Shown: piece after piece, positions 8,518-16,613 of the stretch
How positions within the stretch are numbered: position 1 is the stretch's first letter
How the letters are laid out: every line of letters starts with the position of its first letter
DNA from: an uncultured Phycisphaerales bacterium
GTDB lineage: Bacteria > Planctomycetota > Phycisphaerae > Tepidisphaerales > Tepidisphaeraceae
Assembly: GCA_903871935.1 (NCBI GenBank)
Contig: CAIQIQ010000111.1
Location: 33,583 to 97,582 of the forward strand
DNA: 64,000 bases
Direction: 5' to 3'
Position numbers and translations under genes: made by a program
Notes under the pieces: generated by a model
What the model saw: only the letters and a program-made list of their open reading frames with translations
Databases searched by the model: none
What the model was told of the DNA's origin: nothing

Positions 8518-9381
8518 CTACTTCGTCTCCGCTTTCACTTCCGCGACAAATGCCTCATGCAGCGCCCGCGTGATGGGTCCGCATTTGCCCGAGTCGACCG
8601 TCGTTCCATCCCACTCGCGTACCCAGTTCAGCTCACGTGTGGTGGAAGAGATGAACACCTCATCGCAGGCGATCGCCTCATCGCGGCCGACGGCTTTCTC
8701 TTCCACCGGGATTCCCAGCTTCTTCGCCAGTTTCAGAATGACCAGGCGGGTGATTCCCGGCAGAACCTTTGGCCCCGCCGGGCTGGTGAGCACCTTGCCG
8801 CCGCGAACACAGAAGATGTTCGATGCCGAACACTCGGTCACCTTCCCCTCGTGGATGAAGACGGCCTCATCGTGGCCGGTCGAGAGGGCATGGTTCTTCG
8901 CCAGCACGTTGGGCAGCAGCGCCAGGCTCTTGATCCAGCACTTGTGCCAGCGGTCATCGACGGCCGAGAGCAGGCGGCATCCCTCACCCCTTCCGGGCTT
9001 CCAGGGCTCGGGCAGCGGCCGGGCATAGAAGAAAAGCGTCGGCCGCGATTTCTCCGGGAATGCATGCGCCCGCGGCGCTTCGCCGCGGGTGAGCTGCAGG
9101 TAGACCATTCCTTCCTTGATGCCCGTATCGGTGATGAGCTGGCGCACATCGCGAGCCAGGTCCTCGATGTCGGCCGGCACGATGAGCTGGATCGCCTGTG
9201 CCGAGCGAACCAGTCGCTGCAGATGCTCGGCCAGAGTGAACGTCTTTCCGCGATAGAAGCGCACGACCTCATAGATGCCATCGGCGAAGTTGAAGCCGCG
9301 GTCTTCCAGCCCCACTTTAGCTTGTGAGAGCGGCATCACCTTGCCATTGAACCATACCAACTCATCCGTGACAGGTTTCAT
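8518..9381 (-). CDS. dat: Class IV PLP aminotransferase, D-amino-acid transaminase type
   Basis: 287 residues, typical for fold-type IV aminotransferases. GFNFADGIYEVVRFYRG at the N-terminus and RWHKCWIKSLALLPNVLAK, with the PLP Lys at 151, match D-alanine transaminases better than IlvE. ECSASNIF and LPGITRLVIL are further family motifs. The expected reaction is D-alanine plus 2-oxoglutarate to pyruvate plus D-glutamate, useful for peptidoglycan, and a cell-wall operon lies at 42-47 kb. A branched-chain specificity is not excluded. It converges with the CYTH gene. Confidence 0.88.
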   Translation of the reverse strand: MKPVTDELVWFNGKVMPLSQAKVGLEDRGFNFADGIYEVVRFYRGKTFTLAEHLQRLVRSAQAIQLIVPADIEDLARDVRQLITDTGIKEGMVYLQLTRGEAPRAHAFPEKSRPTLFFYARPLPEPWKPGRGEGCRLLSAVDDRWHKCWIKSLALLPNVLAKNHALSTGHDEAVFIHEGKVTECSASNIFCVRGGKVLTSPAGPKVLPGITRLVILKLAKKLGIPVEEKAVGRDEAIACDEVFISSTTRELNWVREWDGTTVDSGKCGPITRALHEAFVAEVKAETK

Positions 9382-9414
9382 CCCAGCATTGAACCACTTT
9401 CAGCCGCCAGAACA

Positions 9415-9544
9415 AGAGGGGAGGGTGTGAGGGGGAGAGTGGGAGAGGGCGGGAGAGCGAGAGGAGGGGAGGGGGAGATGCGGGGACGCGGCGACACGGG
9501 GACGCGGAGATCGAAAAGCGCAGGGGCGCGAATGATCTTTTCCG
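9415..9544. repeat. Purine-rich tract and 22-bp repeat
   Basis: 9415-9480 on the plus strand is almost pure G/A (GGGAGAGTGGGAGAGGGCGG and similar). It is followed by GACACGGGGACGCGGAGA within a 22-bp word at 9489-9510 that is identical to 48584-48605 and nearly repeated at 48830-48854. In both places a purine-rich tract and a 0.55-kb intergenic element are next to it. Not coding. Confidence 0.7.
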
Positions 9545-9940
9545 GTGTAAGGTGTTGTGGGGCAAGTGGTTAGCGATTTGGCTGGGGAGGAGGTGCGCAT
9601 GGTTCCTTTTGGTCATTGGTCCTTCGTTGCCGGTCATTCGTCCTGAACCTGTACTGAGGGCGAGCGACCCATTTGAAAAGATGCTCAGGTTCGCGTACGC
9701 AGTCGGCGGCGGTGTGTTACGCTGCTTACCGTCTTTGGCAAAGATGCTCAGGTTGGTGTGCGCATCTCGGCGATCATTGCCTACTCGTCCGGTAGGAAAA
9801 GTCGTATTCGGTTGTGAAATAGCGTGGCCGGGGTACGGCCGGGAGAGTGAAAAACATCCCTCCATAAGGGTCGATTTGGAGGGGGCGATTTTGGAAGATG
9901 AGGATTGGCAATGGTTTGCGCGCGTCAGGAATTCCGACCC
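9545..9940 (+). repeat. Dispersed intergenic element, copy D (DnaA boxes lost)
   Basis: This copy begins inside the DnaA-box module: 9545-9598 aligns with 48693-48751 (GGTGTTGTGG..., ...GGTGCGCA), but both boxes are missing. It continues with TTGGTCATTGGTCC, then two copies of AAAGATGCTCAGGTT at 9677 and 9740 (63 bp apart, as in copy A), a CCTAC/GTAGG hairpin (9780-9796) and TATTCGGTTGTGAAATAGCG at 9805-9824, followed by a GGCCGGGG...GGCCGGGAGAG block shared with copy B and GATTTGGAGG shared with copy C. No gene is seen in 9382-10153; the last 200 bp hold nothing recognisable. Confidence 0.75.
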
Positions 9941-10153
9941 GATTTTGGAGAGGATGGGGAATCTGGGTAAGAGTGATCGAGATAAATGTGCGGTGGCCCT
10001 GATACCTATTAGGGCGAGGGCGAGCGTTATTTAACGGACGCGGATCGCGCGCATCTCGGCCGGCGGGCTGAGAAGCGCTCCCTGCGAGGGTGGAACTGGC
10101 GTGGCGTGGGGTGGGTGGGGAGGTGATGATAGACCGCCATGGTTGTCTGACCG

Positions 10154-10729
10154 ATGAAACGCCACATCTCCAATATCCTCTCACTGCTTTCGCTGCTGTT
10201 GTGCCTCAGCATCATCGTCCTCTGGTATCGAAGCTATGGCGGGTATGACACGCCTGTTCATTGGAACCTTGGTGGGAGCCCGCCGAACAGAGGGACCGAT
10301 CACCAGTTGGTCTCCTCTGATGGCCGAATGATCTATCGTGTGTCGTGGAACTCGCCGAGGTTTACGCGTGCATCGCTTGCGGCGCCGCCGACGATCCTTA
10401 CTCGTCTGGGATTCGCCTCCCAACTCACCCAATCTTCAAACCTCGGCAACCAGTTTCCTGGCGAGCCGGTGACGGTGTATGTGCACAAGTCATACCTGTC
10501 CCCGCATTGGTTCTGGTCTGCCTGCTTCGCGATTGCACCCGCCTGCTGGCTGGTCGCTGTCTCGCGCAGAGGGAGGCAGCGGGGCTTGGGTATGTGCGGC
10601 AAGTGTGGCTACGACCTGCGGGCCAGCAAGGAACGTTGCCCGGAATGTGGGACACCCATTCCCGTTCAACCGGCAGGCGAGCCAAGGCAGGCATATCGGA
10701 AAACGATCGGAAAACAGGCGATCGGATAA
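10154..10729 (+). CDS. Small membrane protein with CGYDLRA zinc ribbon
   Basis: 191 residues. There are two predicted membrane segments, an N-terminal one (ISNILSLLSLLLCLSIIVLW) and one near residue 120 (FWSACFAIAPACWLVAV). They are followed by a four-Cys zinc ribbon, CGKCGYDLRAS..RCPECG. This C-terminal signature is very common in uncharacterised Phycisphaerae membrane proteins. No function is known. A truncated relative lies 1.1 kb downstream, and both are followed by the same 26-bp word, which points to an old local duplication. Confidence 0.75.
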   Translation: MKRHISNILSLLSLLLCLSIIVLWYRSYGGYDTPVHWNLGGSPPNRGTDHQLVSSDGRMIYRVSWNSPRFTRASLAAPPTILTRLGFASQLTQSSNLGNQFPGEPVTVYVHKSYLSPHWFWSACFAIAPACWLVAVSRRGRQRGLGMCGKCGYDLRASKERCPECGTPIPVQPAGEPRQAYRKTIGKQAIG

Positions 10730-11048
10730 CAGGACGGAGTTCGAACGCTGCTTCGCCGGGAGTGACGGTCTTCGTCTGGGGGCTGACCCCGCAGTTGATA
10801 GCGTGGTAGATCAACCCACCGGGCGCCTTCCTTGCCGCAGGGCACATGGCGATCAAGTTACATCGCGCATGTGCCGATCAATCATTACCAGTGATCGAAT
10901 CGCGTCCTGTTCTCCGGTCCGCGCCCAGAGGCCGGTGCATCTGTATGCGACGTATCGTGGCTGAGGTCGGTACAGCGGGTGCTCGCCGTTCTGTCTGGTC
11001 CGCGAACATCGCGAACCAGCGAATTCATTGACACGTAGTAACGCGATC
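10730..11048. other. Gene-free spacer with one copy of a 26-bp repeat
   Basis: No convincing coding frame. The only feature is a 26-bp word at 10894-10919 (ATCGAATCGCGTCCTGTT...) that recurs with one change at 11911-11936, each time behind a CGYDLRA gene. No promoter or hairpin of note. Confidence 0.5.
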
Positions 11049-11261
11049 ATGTCTCAGTGCAAACCAATTCAACTCAGCACGTCTGGCGACAAGGCTGCCG
11101 AAGTTAAGGTGTGTCCGAAATGCGGCAAGACCCACATTGTTGTATGGTCAGCATTCAACGGGGAGTTCTACGCGGTCTGCCAGGGATGTCATATAGAGAC
11201 GCCCACCGCCCCGAGCAAAGAGGAAGCACTCAAGCTTTGGGATCAGGGCGTATTTGAGTAA
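11049..11261 (+). CDS. Small zinc-ribbon protein, Lar-like
   Basis: 70 residues from the ATG at 11049. VCPKCGKTH and CQGCHIETP form two CxxC knuckles, and the C-terminal SKEEALKLWDQ matches the tail of the Lar/restriction-alleviation-type zinc ribbons (usually ...EAIEAWN). Lar proteins were named for modulating type I restriction, but most homologues are small zinc ribbons of unknown role. No clear Shine-Dalgarno; an in-frame TTG at 11028 is possible. The G+C is lower than in the neighbours. Confidence 0.6.
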   Translation: MSQCKPIQLSTSGDKAAEVKVCPKCGKTHIVVWSAFNGEFYAVCQGCHIETPTAPSKEEALKLWDQGVFE

Positions 11262-11432
11262 GGCTACATCTATTTCGTGCCTTCAGTCGTGGTTATGGCA
11301 TGCCGCCTGTCGGTGAGTCCATACGTTCCCGTCCGTGGCATGGTCTGTGACCGACGTATCGCCTGACGTTTCTGACGCGCCATGGGATCACGCTAACGCC
11401 TTCCGCTTCCGGCATCCAGCCAGGAACGAAGC

Positions 11433-11552
11433 GTGCAGGTGAATATCCGTCTCTCGCCCGCGGAGAAAAGAGCCATAGAGGATGCAGCGCAGGCAGGCGG
11501 GTTTCGCGGCGTATCTGGTTTCCTTCGCATTCGCGGCCTGGCGGCGGCCTAA
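11433..11552 (+). CDS. Short ribbon-helix-helix-like ORF (39 aa), possibly a remnant
   Basis: A 40-codon frame from GTG 11433 reads VQVNIRLSPAEKRAIEDAAQ and continues with a second helix ending GFLRIRGLAAA. This pattern (strand NIRLSP, then AEKxAIExAA) is that of DUF1778/MobC-type ribbon-helix-helix proteins. AGGAA lies 7 nt upstream. No toxin gene follows, and the family is usually about twice as long, so it may be a fragment. Too short for routine gene finders. Confidence 0.35.
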   Translation: MQVNIRLSPAEKRAIEDAAQAGGFRGVSGFLRIRGLAAA

Positions 11553-11575
11553 AGTGGGGATCTGGTTCCGCGAAG

Positions 11576-11839
11576 GTGTCAATAGCCTGGAAACATGCGT
11601 TGACCCTCTTTCCGGCCCACAAAGCCTGGTGGTTCCCCTACTGGCTTCCCACGGCCCTGACGGCTCTTCCGCTACTCTGGTGCATGCACTGGGGTCTCCG
11701 GGAAAATCGACACTGGCGGCGGCAGCAACTGGGGCTGTGCTTCATGTGCGGCTACGACCTGCGGGCCAGCAACGACCGTTGCCCGGAATGTGGAACACCT
11801 TGTCCCAATCAAAAGGCGGACGAGCCAAAGCTGTCATAG
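11576..11839 (+). pseudogene. Truncated CGYDLRA zinc-ribbon membrane protein
   Basis: 87 codons from a GTG. One membrane segment (FPYWLPTALTALPLLWC) and the ribbon GLCFMCGYDLRASNDRCPECG are nearly the same as the C-terminal half of the protein at 10154-10729. The N-terminal membrane segment and middle part are missing. It may be an old, 5'-truncated duplicate. It could still be translated, so 'pseudogene' is an inference from the missing half. Confidence 0.5.
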
Positions 11840-11910
11840 GCGGGCTTTCCCAAAGTGTGCAGAATAGAGATCACTTCCTCAACGGCGGTATGTGTTTTCC
11901 GGTGCCAGGA

Positions 11911-11936
11911 ATCGAATCGCGTCCTGTTTTCCGGTC
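11911..11936 (+). repeat. Second copy of a 26-bp word
   Basis: Differs by one base from 10894-10919. Together with the two related zinc-ribbon genes in front of each copy it marks a duplicated block of which the downstream copy has lost material. Confidence 0.6.
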
Positions 11937-11959
11937 TAAACAAGAGGGTCAGGTCTCGG

Positions 11960-12346
11960 CTACCAAAGCGTTTTGGCATCGTAGTGTCTGATGTTTTCGT
12001 CACGCGTAACGATGGTCATATCCTCTAACCTGGCCTGAGAGATGATGATACGGTCGAATGGATCGTTGTGATGGTCCGGTAATTCGGTGATGTGCAGCAC
12101 GTGGTGCATGCGGATGTCCAGCGGCGCTACATCGCCTTTGGCCAGTTGCGTCGGGAGATAGCGCGATGGGTGATCGGGAAGAGGAAGCTTGCCGAGCCGC
12201 CATTTGATGCAGGCTTCCCAGATACTGGCGGTACTGAGAAAGACCTCGGCGCTGGGGGCCTCGATGGCGGCGCGGGCGGGCTTGGACAAACGTTCGTCCT
12301 CGCTGGCCCACCAGAGAAAGGCGTGTGTGTCCAGAAGAAGTCTCAT
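11960..12346 (-). CDS. vapC: PIN-domain toxin, VapC family
   Basis: 128 residues. The PIN nuclease acids are visible: LLLDTHAFLWW (first Asp), STASIWEACIKW (Glu), DPFDRIIISQA (Asp) and TRDENIRHYD (last Asp). LDTHxxLWW and PFDR are typical of the single-domain PIN toxins paired with Phd-type antitoxins. VapC cleaves RNA, often tRNA, when freed. The ATG overlaps the antitoxin stop by 4 bp (12343-12346), so translation is coupled. Confidence 0.93.
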   Translation of the reverse strand: MRLLLDTHAFLWWASEDERLSKPARAAIEAPSAEVFLSTASIWEACIKWRLGKLPLPDHPSRYLPTQLAKGDVAPLDIRMHHVLHITELPDHHNDPFDRIIISQARLEDMTIVTRDENIRHYDAKTLW

Positions 12347-12576
12347 TGGGTAAAGCCCTTAAGCACTTCATCCGGCAGCGGTTCAAAGAAGGAGTCAGGG
12401 ACCTTGAATTCACCCTTGGCGAAGCCACCTTTGCGGGCGCGGGGCTTGGGTGCGGCCGCGGTTAGGTAAGCCACCGGCTTGCCATTGCGGGCGATCAGGA
12501 TTGTCTGGCCATGCTCTACCTTCTGCAGCAAGGCCGAGAGATGGGTTTTGGCGTGATGGATGTTCACCGTCATCAC
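12343..12576 (-). CDS. Phd/YefM-type antitoxin
   Basis: 77 residues: MTVNIHHAKTHLSALLQKVE, then GQTILIARNGKPVAYLTA, the Phd/YefM DNA-binding domain; the C-terminal tail with FFEPLPDEVLKGF should wrap the toxin. It normally represses its own operon with the toxin as co-repressor. ATG 12576 or the next ATG (12573) may start it. The minus-strand pair has no transcriptional neighbours. Confidence 0.9.
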   Translation of the reverse strand: MMTVNIHHAKTHLSALLQKVEHGQTILIARNGKPVAYLTAAAPKPRARKGGFAKGEFKVPDSFFEPLPDEVLKGFTQ

Positions 12577-12712
12577 ACTACATGATTAGTCAACCCATTA
12601 GCTAAGTCAATGAGCATGGGTGGAGTTTGCAGGGCAGATGCGTCGCTTGAAGGGCGAAGTGGCTCGGGGCCCTGCATTGCGTGAACGGTGCTTCAGGATA
12701 GGCTAAGCTGAC

Positions 12713-13570
12713 ATGACGAGGCTGATTGTACTTACTCTGGCGCTGGCCGGACTGCTGCTGGGGGTTGTGCTCATCGTGAGGTATGCGAGGGCCAAGGCGC
12801 TGCCCGACACGCCGGATGGCCCGGTGGTCATCCTGGATCTGGGCAAAGGTGTAACCCTTGAACTGGTGCGGATCGAGCCCGGCGAATATGAGATGGGATC
12901 GGATGAGAGTGAGGTCGGGCACGATCCCTCGGAGTCGCCCCGGCACACAGTGAAGATCGCGAAGGCGTTTTATCTCGGCCGGTATGAGGTCAACCAGGGC
13001 CAGTGGGAAGCGGTGATGAACTTCAACCAGGCGCAGAAGAAGGGTGACGCGAAGCAGGCGGTGGATTCGATCTCATGGACTGATGCCCGGAAGTTCTGCG
13101 CGTATGGTGGCCAGAAGGCGGGGCGAACTCTGCGGCTGCCGACGGAGGCCGAGTGGGAATACGCTTGCCGGGCAGGAACCAAAACGCCCTGGTCGTCGGG
13201 CCAGAAGTTGTCGGCCGATGATGCGGTGTTCAACTGGAGCAAGCTCGAAGGTGGGCCGGCGAAGCCAGAACATCCCGCGATCGTCGGATCAAAGAAGCCC
13301 AATGCCTGGGGCCTTTACGATATGCATGGAAACGTATGGGAATGGTGCGAAGATGCTTTTACGCAGGACTATGCGAAGCACCCCGGAACGCAAGCGGCCG
13401 TCACGGCCGAAGGTGAGCCAAGCTATGTGTACCGGGGTGGCTGCTGGCGCAGCGGGCCTGAAGAGTGCCGGTCGGCGGTTCGGTTTGCCGGGCCGGGTGA
13501 ACTGCGGTCGGATGTGATGGGATTCCGGGTCGCGGTGGATGCCCAGGCGAAAACAGAAAGCAGAGAATAG
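12713..13570 (+). CDS. Formylglycine-generating-enzyme-like (SUMF1/FGE-sulfatase) domain protein
   Basis: 285 residues. An N-terminal membrane anchor or signal (LIVLTLALAGLLLGVVLIV) precedes an FGE-sulfatase domain: IEPGEYEMGSDESE, YLGRYEVNQGQWEAVM, LRLPTEAEWEYACRAGT, NAWGLYDMHGNVWEWCED, YRGGCWRSG and GFRVAV. It is one of the short FGE-fold proteins common in planctomycetes. I do not see the two catalytic Cys pattern of true FGE, so it is probably not the sulfatase-activating enzyme itself. ruvC follows 21 bp later. Confidence 0.88.
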   Translation: MTRLIVLTLALAGLLLGVVLIVRYARAKALPDTPDGPVVILDLGKGVTLELVRIEPGEYEMGSDESEVGHDPSESPRHTVKIAKAFYLGRYEVNQGQWEAVMNFNQAQKKGDAKQAVDSISWTDARKFCAYGGQKAGRTLRLPTEAEWEYACRAGTKTPWSSGQKLSADDAVFNWSKLEGGPAKPEHPAIVGSKKPNAWGLYDMHGNVWEWCEDAFTQDYAKHPGTQAAVTAEGEPSYVYRGGCWRSGPEECRSAVRFAGPGELRSDVMGFRVAVDAQAKTESRE

Positions 13571-13591
13571 AAAGCAGAAAGAAGTGCGCGC

Positions 13592-14071
13592 ATGCGGATA
13601 TTGGGGATTGATCCCGGGTTGCAGTTGACCGGCTATGGAGTGGTCGATTACCAGTTTCTGCGCCCGAAACTAATTGATGGGGGCGTGATTCGCCTGCAGC
13701 AGCGGACGCCGATGGCCGAACGATTGTTGGAGTTGGAGAAGGAGTTGGAGTCGATCTTTGTCGAGTACAGCCCAGAGGTGTGCGCGGTGGAGCAGCTCTA
13801 TGCCCACTACAAGCATCCACGGACGGCGATCCTGATGGGCCATGCGCGGGGAGTGATTCTGCTGGTGGCACAACGGCATGGGGCGAGGATCAAGGAGTTT
13901 TCCGCGAACCGGGTGAAACAGGCGGTTTCGGGCCATGGGCACGCGTCGAAGCTGCAGATGCAGCGCTCGATCCAGGCGATCTGGAACCTGAAAGAGCCGC
14001 CATCCCCTCCGGATGTGGCCGATGCCCTGGCGATTGCGCTGTGCTGCGGGCGGTTTCTGGGGGATCGATAG
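13592..14071 (+). CDS. ruvC: Crossover junction endodeoxyribonuclease RuvC
   Basis: 159 residues, normal for RuvC. Catalytic acids are D7 (GIDPG), E67 (AVEQLY), D141 and D144 (DVADAL), spaced as in E. coli RuvC (7, 66, 138, 141). RuvC resolves Holliday junctions with RuvAB, but ruvA and ruvB are not in this window. It starts 21 bp after the FGE-like gene. Confidence 0.97.
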   Translation: MRILGIDPGLQLTGYGVVDYQFLRPKLIDGGVIRLQQRTPMAERLLELEKELESIFVEYSPEVCAVEQLYAHYKHPRTAILMGHARGVILLVAQRHGARIKEFSANRVKQAVSGHGHASKLQMQRSIQAIWNLKEPPSPPDVADALAIALCCGRFLGDR

Positions 14072-14201
14072 GATAAGCCGCTTCCTGCCGAGCTCGCTAT
14101 CCGGGACAGCACACTGGGCGCTTGAACTGCCGCCGGGGGATAGTAGGCTAGTGTGCCGTTCACATTGGCCATAAGCCCCCGGATCTGGAAGGAGCACAAG
14201 C

Positions 14202-15149
14202 ATGCCTGCTCGGACGATTACGGTGATCGGAAGCACGAATGTGGACATGATTTCCCGGCTCGATCACCTGCCGGCGGTGGGGGAGAGCGTGACGGGCGGC
14301 ACATTCCTGCAGACCTATGGGGGCAAGGGCGCGAACCAGGCGGTGGCCGCAGCGCGGGCCGGGGGGGAAGTGTCGTTCATTACCTGTCTTGGTGATGACC
14401 AGTATGCACCGCAGATCATCCAGAACTTCCGCAATGATGGGATAGATACCTCCGGTGTCATCAAGCGCAAGGAGGTGCATACCGGGGTGGCGCTGGTGCT
14501 GGTCGATCAGCACGGACGCAACAGCATTGCCATCGCCTCCGGGGCGAATTTCGCCATTACGGCGGCGGATATTGTGCATGAGACCGATTGCATCCGCGAG
14601 GCGGCCCTTATCGTGATGCAGAATGAGATCAGTCCGGAGGCGGCCATTCGGGCAATTGATATCGCCCACAGCGCTCGCATCCCGGTGATGTTCAATTATG
14701 CCCCGGTGTCGGGTGTGCCGGTTCCGGTGAGCGCCAAAATGAACATGCTGGTCGTGAATGAGACGGAGGCGTCGCAGCTTGCAGGGATGGATGTGATCGG
14801 CGTTGATGGTGCGCGGGATGCGGCGTATCAGTTGCATGAGATGGGGCCCGCCGTGGTCATCGTGACCCTGGGGCCGGATGGATCATACGTCGTGCACCAG
14901 AACCATGGGTATCATGTGCCGGCGTACAAGGTCAAGGTGCTCGACACCACGGCGGCGGGCGATACGTTCTGCGGGGCGCTGGCGGCGGCGATCCTCGAGG
15001 AGATGAGCCTGGAACACGCCGTGCGGTTTGCCACGGCCGCCAGCGCCATCAGCGTGACGCGAGTGGGAGCCTGGCCGTCGATTCCCAAGCGGCAGGAGAT
15101 CGATGCCTTTGCGGAGAAGATGCAAGAAGCGGGCCCAACTCCCGCGTGA
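14202..15149 (+). CDS. rbsK: Ribokinase (PfkB family)
   Basis: 315 residues. GSTNVDMISRLDHLPAVGES and YGGKGANQAVAAARAG are the PfkB N-terminal substrate motifs. NETEA and the C-terminal DTTAAGDTFCGALAAAI, with the catalytic Asp and anion hole, identify ribokinase-like sugar kinases. It phosphorylates D-ribose to ribose 5-phosphate. GGAAGGAG 9 nt before the ATG supports the start. No ribose transporter is adjacent. Confidence 0.93.
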   Translation: MPARTITVIGSTNVDMISRLDHLPAVGESVTGGTFLQTYGGKGANQAVAAARAGGEVSFITCLGDDQYAPQIIQNFRNDGIDTSGVIKRKEVHTGVALVLVDQHGRNSIAIASGANFAITAADIVHETDCIREAALIVMQNEISPEAAIRAIDIAHSARIPVMFNYAPVSGVPVPVSAKMNMLVVNETEASQLAGMDVIGVDGARDAAYQLHEMGPAVVIVTLGPDGSYVVHQNHGYHVPAYKVKVLDTTAAGDTFCGALAAAILEEMSLEHAVRFATAASAISVTRVGAWPSIPKRQEIDAFAEKMQEAGPTPA

Positions 15150-15160
15150 GGGCGAGTGCA

Positions 15161-15190
15161 ATAAAAAGGGGACACCGTTTCCGGTGCCCC
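15161..15190 (-). terminator. Intrinsic terminator of the microprotein gene
   Basis: On the minus strand a G+C-rich stem (15190-15168, one bulged base, tight loop) is followed by TTTTTAT. It lies 33 nt past the stop of the 28-residue ORF at 15223-15309. It may also stop rbsK transcripts from the other side. Confidence 0.8.
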
Positions 15191-15222
15191 GTGCATTCGT
15201 GAGCCAAAGAACGAAAAAGGGC

Positions 15223-15309
15223 TTACTTCGCCTTTTTCGCCGCGGGCTTCTTGGCAGCCTTGGCAGGCTTGTCGGACTTGCAGGACATCTTCGATTTGCA
15301 GCAGGCCAT
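15223..15309 (-). CDS. Lys-rich, Cys-containing microprotein (28 aa)
   Basis: A 28-codon gene missed by length filters. The N-terminus MACCKSKMSCKS has three Cys (3, 4, 10); the rest is an Ala/Lys/Pro tail (DKPAKAAKKPAAKKAK) like histone H1 or planctomycete/chlamydial HC1 tails, with ten Lys in total. GAAGGAG lies 6 nt before the ATG, a good promoter at 15372-15400, and a U-tract terminator behind the stop, so it is a complete transcription unit. A nucleic-acid or metal contact is plausible; no family is recognised. Confidence 0.7.
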   Translation of the reverse strand: MACCKSKMSCKSDKPAKAAKKPAAKKAK

Positions 15310-15371
15310 GCGATGCTCCTTCTAAAGCGATAGGACAGACAATCCCGTCAGACACCTGACGTATGGGCAAC

Positions 15372-15400
15372 ATTATGCAGTGCATGCCCCCTCGATGCAA
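15372..15400 (-). promoter_or_regulatory. Predicted promoter of the microprotein gene
   Basis: On the minus strand TTGCAT (15400-15395), a 17-bp spacer and CATAAT (15377-15372; five of six of TATAAT). It leaves a leader of about 55 nt before the microprotein ATG at 15309. Confidence 0.5.
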
Positions 15401-15418
15401 TGGGATCCGCGGGCGATA

Positions 15419-16447
15419 TCACTTCAATTTCAGGCTCATGCCTTCCTGTTCCCACTGCTCCACGAGTCGCTTCAGATCCGCGAGCGTGAGATTGAGCTGC
15501 CGGGCCGAGTCCACGAGGGCATCGTAGAGCTTGGGATCATTCACCAGCATGCCGGCGGTGCCCTTCCCCTGGTCCAGTTTTTTCGTCACGGAGTTCAGCG
15601 TGTCGAGCATCAGTCCCACCTGCACCAGCCGGTCGCCGACCTGCCGCGTGAGCTGGTCGATATTGCCCTGCGTGTCTCGGACCAGGCCCCGTGCGTCGCG
15701 CGTGACTTCAGTGGCTTCGGTGGTCAGGCGATCGAGATTGGCGCCGGAGTTCTCGAGGCTGGCACTGAACTTGTCGAGCTTGGCGGTGATGCTCCTGGCG
15801 GTGAGCGTCACCTCATTGATGTTCTGCATCGAGTCCTGGATGTTGCTCCGCATCTTCTCATCGCCCACGACCTTTTGCACCGAATCCAGGATCGTGCCCA
15901 CTTTCGTGGCCTGGGTCGTGATGCTGAGGATGGCCTGATCGAGGTGCTCGACCACGCCGGACTCGCGGAACTGTTGGCTGGTTTTGCGCAGGTCGGTGGC
16001 CAGTTGCGTGATCTCCTTGGGAAGCATATCCATTCCCGATACGTGCCCGTGCAGTTCTGCGCCGGCGGTGAGTCGGCCGTTCGCGGTTGTGTCGGTGAGC
16101 TCAAGGAAGACCGCGGAACTGCCGCCGATCAGCCCTTGCGGCCGGATGATGCCCTCCACGTTCGCCGGCACGCGGACATCCGGATTGAGCTGCAGCGTCA
16201 GGACGACATAGGTCATGTCGTCGGCCATGCGGACGGAGCGGACCTGGCCCACGCCGATGCCGCGGTAGAGCACGGCCGAGCCTTCGCCGATGCCGTCGGC
16301 CCGGTCTGTAAGAACGGTCACGGTGGGTCGGCCGGCAGTGAACGGTGAGATGGCGACCCCGCCGAACTGCAGGACCATCCAGCCCAGCAACACCAGGCCG
16401 CTCAGCACGGTCAGGCCGACGAGAAGGTTCTTGGTGCGATCTGTCAT
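15419..16447 (-). CDS. MlaD/MCE-domain protein
   Basis: 342 residues. A single N-terminal membrane anchor (LLVGLTVLSGLVLLGWMVLQF) is followed by one MCE domain (VTVLTDRADGIGEGSAVLYRGIGVGQV...IRPQGLIGGSSAVFLEL), then a long helical/coiled-coil C-terminal part (about 140-340). MlaD-type proteins form hexameric rings that carry phospholipids between membranes with an MlaFE ABC transporter. No mlaE or mlaF is adjacent. The tail is longer than in E. coli MlaD, closer to PqiB/Mce1-like helical needles but with only one MCE domain. Confidence 0.9.
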   Translation of the reverse strand: MTDRTKNLLVGLTVLSGLVLLGWMVLQFGGVAISPFTAGRPTVTVLTDRADGIGEGSAVLYRGIGVGQVRSVRMADDMTYVVLTLQLNPDVRVPANVEGIIRPQGLIGGSSAVFLELTDTTANGRLTAGAELHGHVSGMDMLPKEITQLATDLRKTSQQFRESGVVEHLDQAILSITTQATKVGTILDSVQKVVGDEKMRSNIQDSMQNINEVTLTARSITAKLDKFSASLENSGANLDRLTTEATEVTRDARGLVRDTQGNIDQLTRQVGDRLVQVGLMLDTLNSVTKKLDQGKGTAGMLVNDPKLYDALVDSARQLNLTLADLKRLVEQWEQEGMSLKLK

Positions 16448-16613
16448 GAGTTATGTACTACCGGTTATTCAGATGCGACAGTCTACCAGCACTTTGGTCC
16501 TCCCCCAAGGGGAGGGCGCAGACCAAACAGATGGGTCCACTCTCCGAGCACCAGAAACGAATGATCGGCGCATTGGGCTTGCAAGCGGGCCGATTGTGTC
16601 GAACAATCATGCC

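Noticed and set aside
12713..13570. Functional formylglycine-generating enzyme
   Set aside because: The domain is present, but the catalytic Cys pair expected in FGE is not seen and no sulfatase is adjacent.
16290..16613. Upstream extension of the DUF1570 gene
   Set aside because: It overlaps the divergent MCE gene, and the signal peptide begins at 16614.
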